This document shows, one piece after another, positions 11,785 through 12,236 of a stretch of DNA of 12,236 nucleotides. Below the pieces are notes generated by a model, which was not told the DNA's origin, searched no databases, and saw only the letters and a program-made list of their open reading frames with translations. The stretch spans positions 1-12,236 of the forward strand of contig JBILVB010000116.1 of the NCBI GenBank assembly GCA_044370695.1. Reading direction: 5' to 3'. Source of the DNA: JBEIFW01 sp044370695 (GTDB lineage Bacteria; Actinomycetota; Acidimicrobiia; Acidimicrobiales; Ilumatobacteraceae). The translations under genes and the position numbers were made by a program. The stretch's first letter is position 1. Each line of letters starts with the position of its first letter.

Positions 11785-12236
11785 GTGCTGCGATGGGGCC
11801 TCGCCCAGCTGCGTGATCTGCCGTGGCGCCACACCCGTGATCCGTGGGCCATCCTCGTGTCCGAGGCGATGCTCCAACAGACCCAGGTCGCCCGGGTCCT
11901 GGAGCGCTGGTCGGCATTCCTGTGCGAGTTCCCGGACCCGGCGGCGTGCGCGTCGGTCCCCGTGGGCGACGTCGTCCGGGCCTGGGCCGGGCTCGGGTAC
12001 AACCGGCGGGCCGTGCAGCTCCATCGAACCGCGGTCGCCTGCGTCGAGCGGCACGGCGGTCGCCTACCCGAGGCGCTCACCGACCTGCTCGCACTCCCGG
12101 GCGTCGGTCCGTACACGGCGCGGGCGGTGCGGGCCTACGCCTTCGAAGCCGACGAGGCCGTGGTCGACACCAACGTCGCCCGGGTCGCTGCCCGCACGGT
12201 GGGGCGGCCCCTGACGGCTCGCGAGGCCCAGGCCGT
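11785..12236 (+). CDS. mutY: A/G-specific adenine glycosylase MutY (partial, N-terminal part)
   Basis: MutY removes adenine mispaired with 8-oxoguanine in base excision repair. About 150 residues are present before the window ends; the [4Fe-4S] cysteines and the C-terminal NUDIX-like domain lie outside. With the GTG at 11785 as residue 1, visible features are LRDLPWRHTRDPWAILVSEA (9-28), MLQQTQVARVLERW (29-42) with catalytic Glu27, AWAGLGYNRRAVQLH (66-80), the helix-hairpin-helix LPGVGPYTARAVRAYAF (104-120) and catalytic Asp128 in VVDTNVARV (126-134). The start is uncertain. The GTG gives a short N-terminal helix, and there is no ATG, GTG or TTG upstream in frame near the MaoC stop. A CTG at 11755, overlapping that stop as CTGA, would add ten residues (LTVPQLDAAE) and give a more usual N-terminus. 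Confidence 0.93.
   Translation, partial: MLRWGLAQLRDLPWRHTRDPWAILVSEAMLQQTQVARVLERWSAFLCEFPDPAACASVPVGDVVRAWAGLGYNRRAVQLHRTAVACVERHGGRLPEALTDLLALPGVGPYTARAVRAYAFEADEAVVDTNVARVAARTVGRPLTAREAQA

Noticed and set aside
10091..11917. A 608-codon open frame on the minus strand opposite the flippase-like and MaoC-like genes
   Set aside because: Its product is Arg/Asp/Glu/His/Gly-rich low complexity with no family motif, and the plus strand carries two clear gene families over the same bases. It is a GC-driven antisense frame.
1..12236. tRNA or rRNA genes, CRISPR arrays, insertion sequences, prophage or toxin-antitoxin genes
   Set aside because: No cloverleaf-like sequence, regular spaced repeats, transposase or integrase motif, or terminal inverted repeat was seen; the window is filled by chromosomal genes with uniform composition.

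Overview
This window comes from a high-GC bacterium, most likely an actinobacterium (inference: uniformly GC-rich coding bias on both strands, GTG starts, almost no Shine-Dalgarno sequences, several -10-like TANNNT hexamers sitting 6-10 nt before start codons as in leaderless transcripts, and an iscS-mnmA pair as in mycobacteria). Acidimicrobiia would fit but cannot be proven from the sequence alone.

Left part (1-4815, minus strand): a tightly packed carbon-phosphorus lyase core operon, read right to left as phnG-phnH-phnI-phnJ-phnK-phnL-phnM. Every junction overlaps by 4, 11 or 13 nt, so translational coupling is likely. phnM runs off the left edge with 101 residues visible. PhnGHIJ with the ATPases PhnK and PhnL, plus PhnM, convert alkylphosphonates to a hydrocarbon and phosphoribosyl products for phosphate scavenging. 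No phosphonate transporter (phnCDE), phnF or late-pathway gene lies between phnG and its neighbours; more genes may follow beyond position 1. A 9-bp direct repeat with 22-bp period lies just upstream of phnG and is a candidate operator.

Middle (4925-7723, minus strand): an unrecognised lipoprotein with a long Thr/Ala/Pro linker, galT (galactose-1-phosphate uridylyltransferase family) and a class I SAM methyltransferase, each with its own short intergenic region. A strong imperfect hairpin (6872-6898) lies between the methyltransferase and galT.

Right part (7757-12236, plus strand): iscS and mnmA, overlapping by 4 nt, which together supply sulfur to and thiolate U34 of tRNA; then a multipass flippase-like membrane protein (LPG synthase TM-domain family), a MaoC/hot-dog hydratase-like protein, and the first 150 codons or so of mutY. 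The methyltransferase and iscS are divergently transcribed from a very short shared region.

There is no RNA gene, CRISPR array, insertion sequence or phage signature that I can support, and no gene-free stretch over 300 bases. The window reads as ordinary chromosome. The points most worth a second look are deviations in otherwise familiar proteins (PhnJ cysteine loop, IscS cofactor pocket, MaoC catalytic Asp), candidate regulatory DNA, and the orphan lipoprotein.
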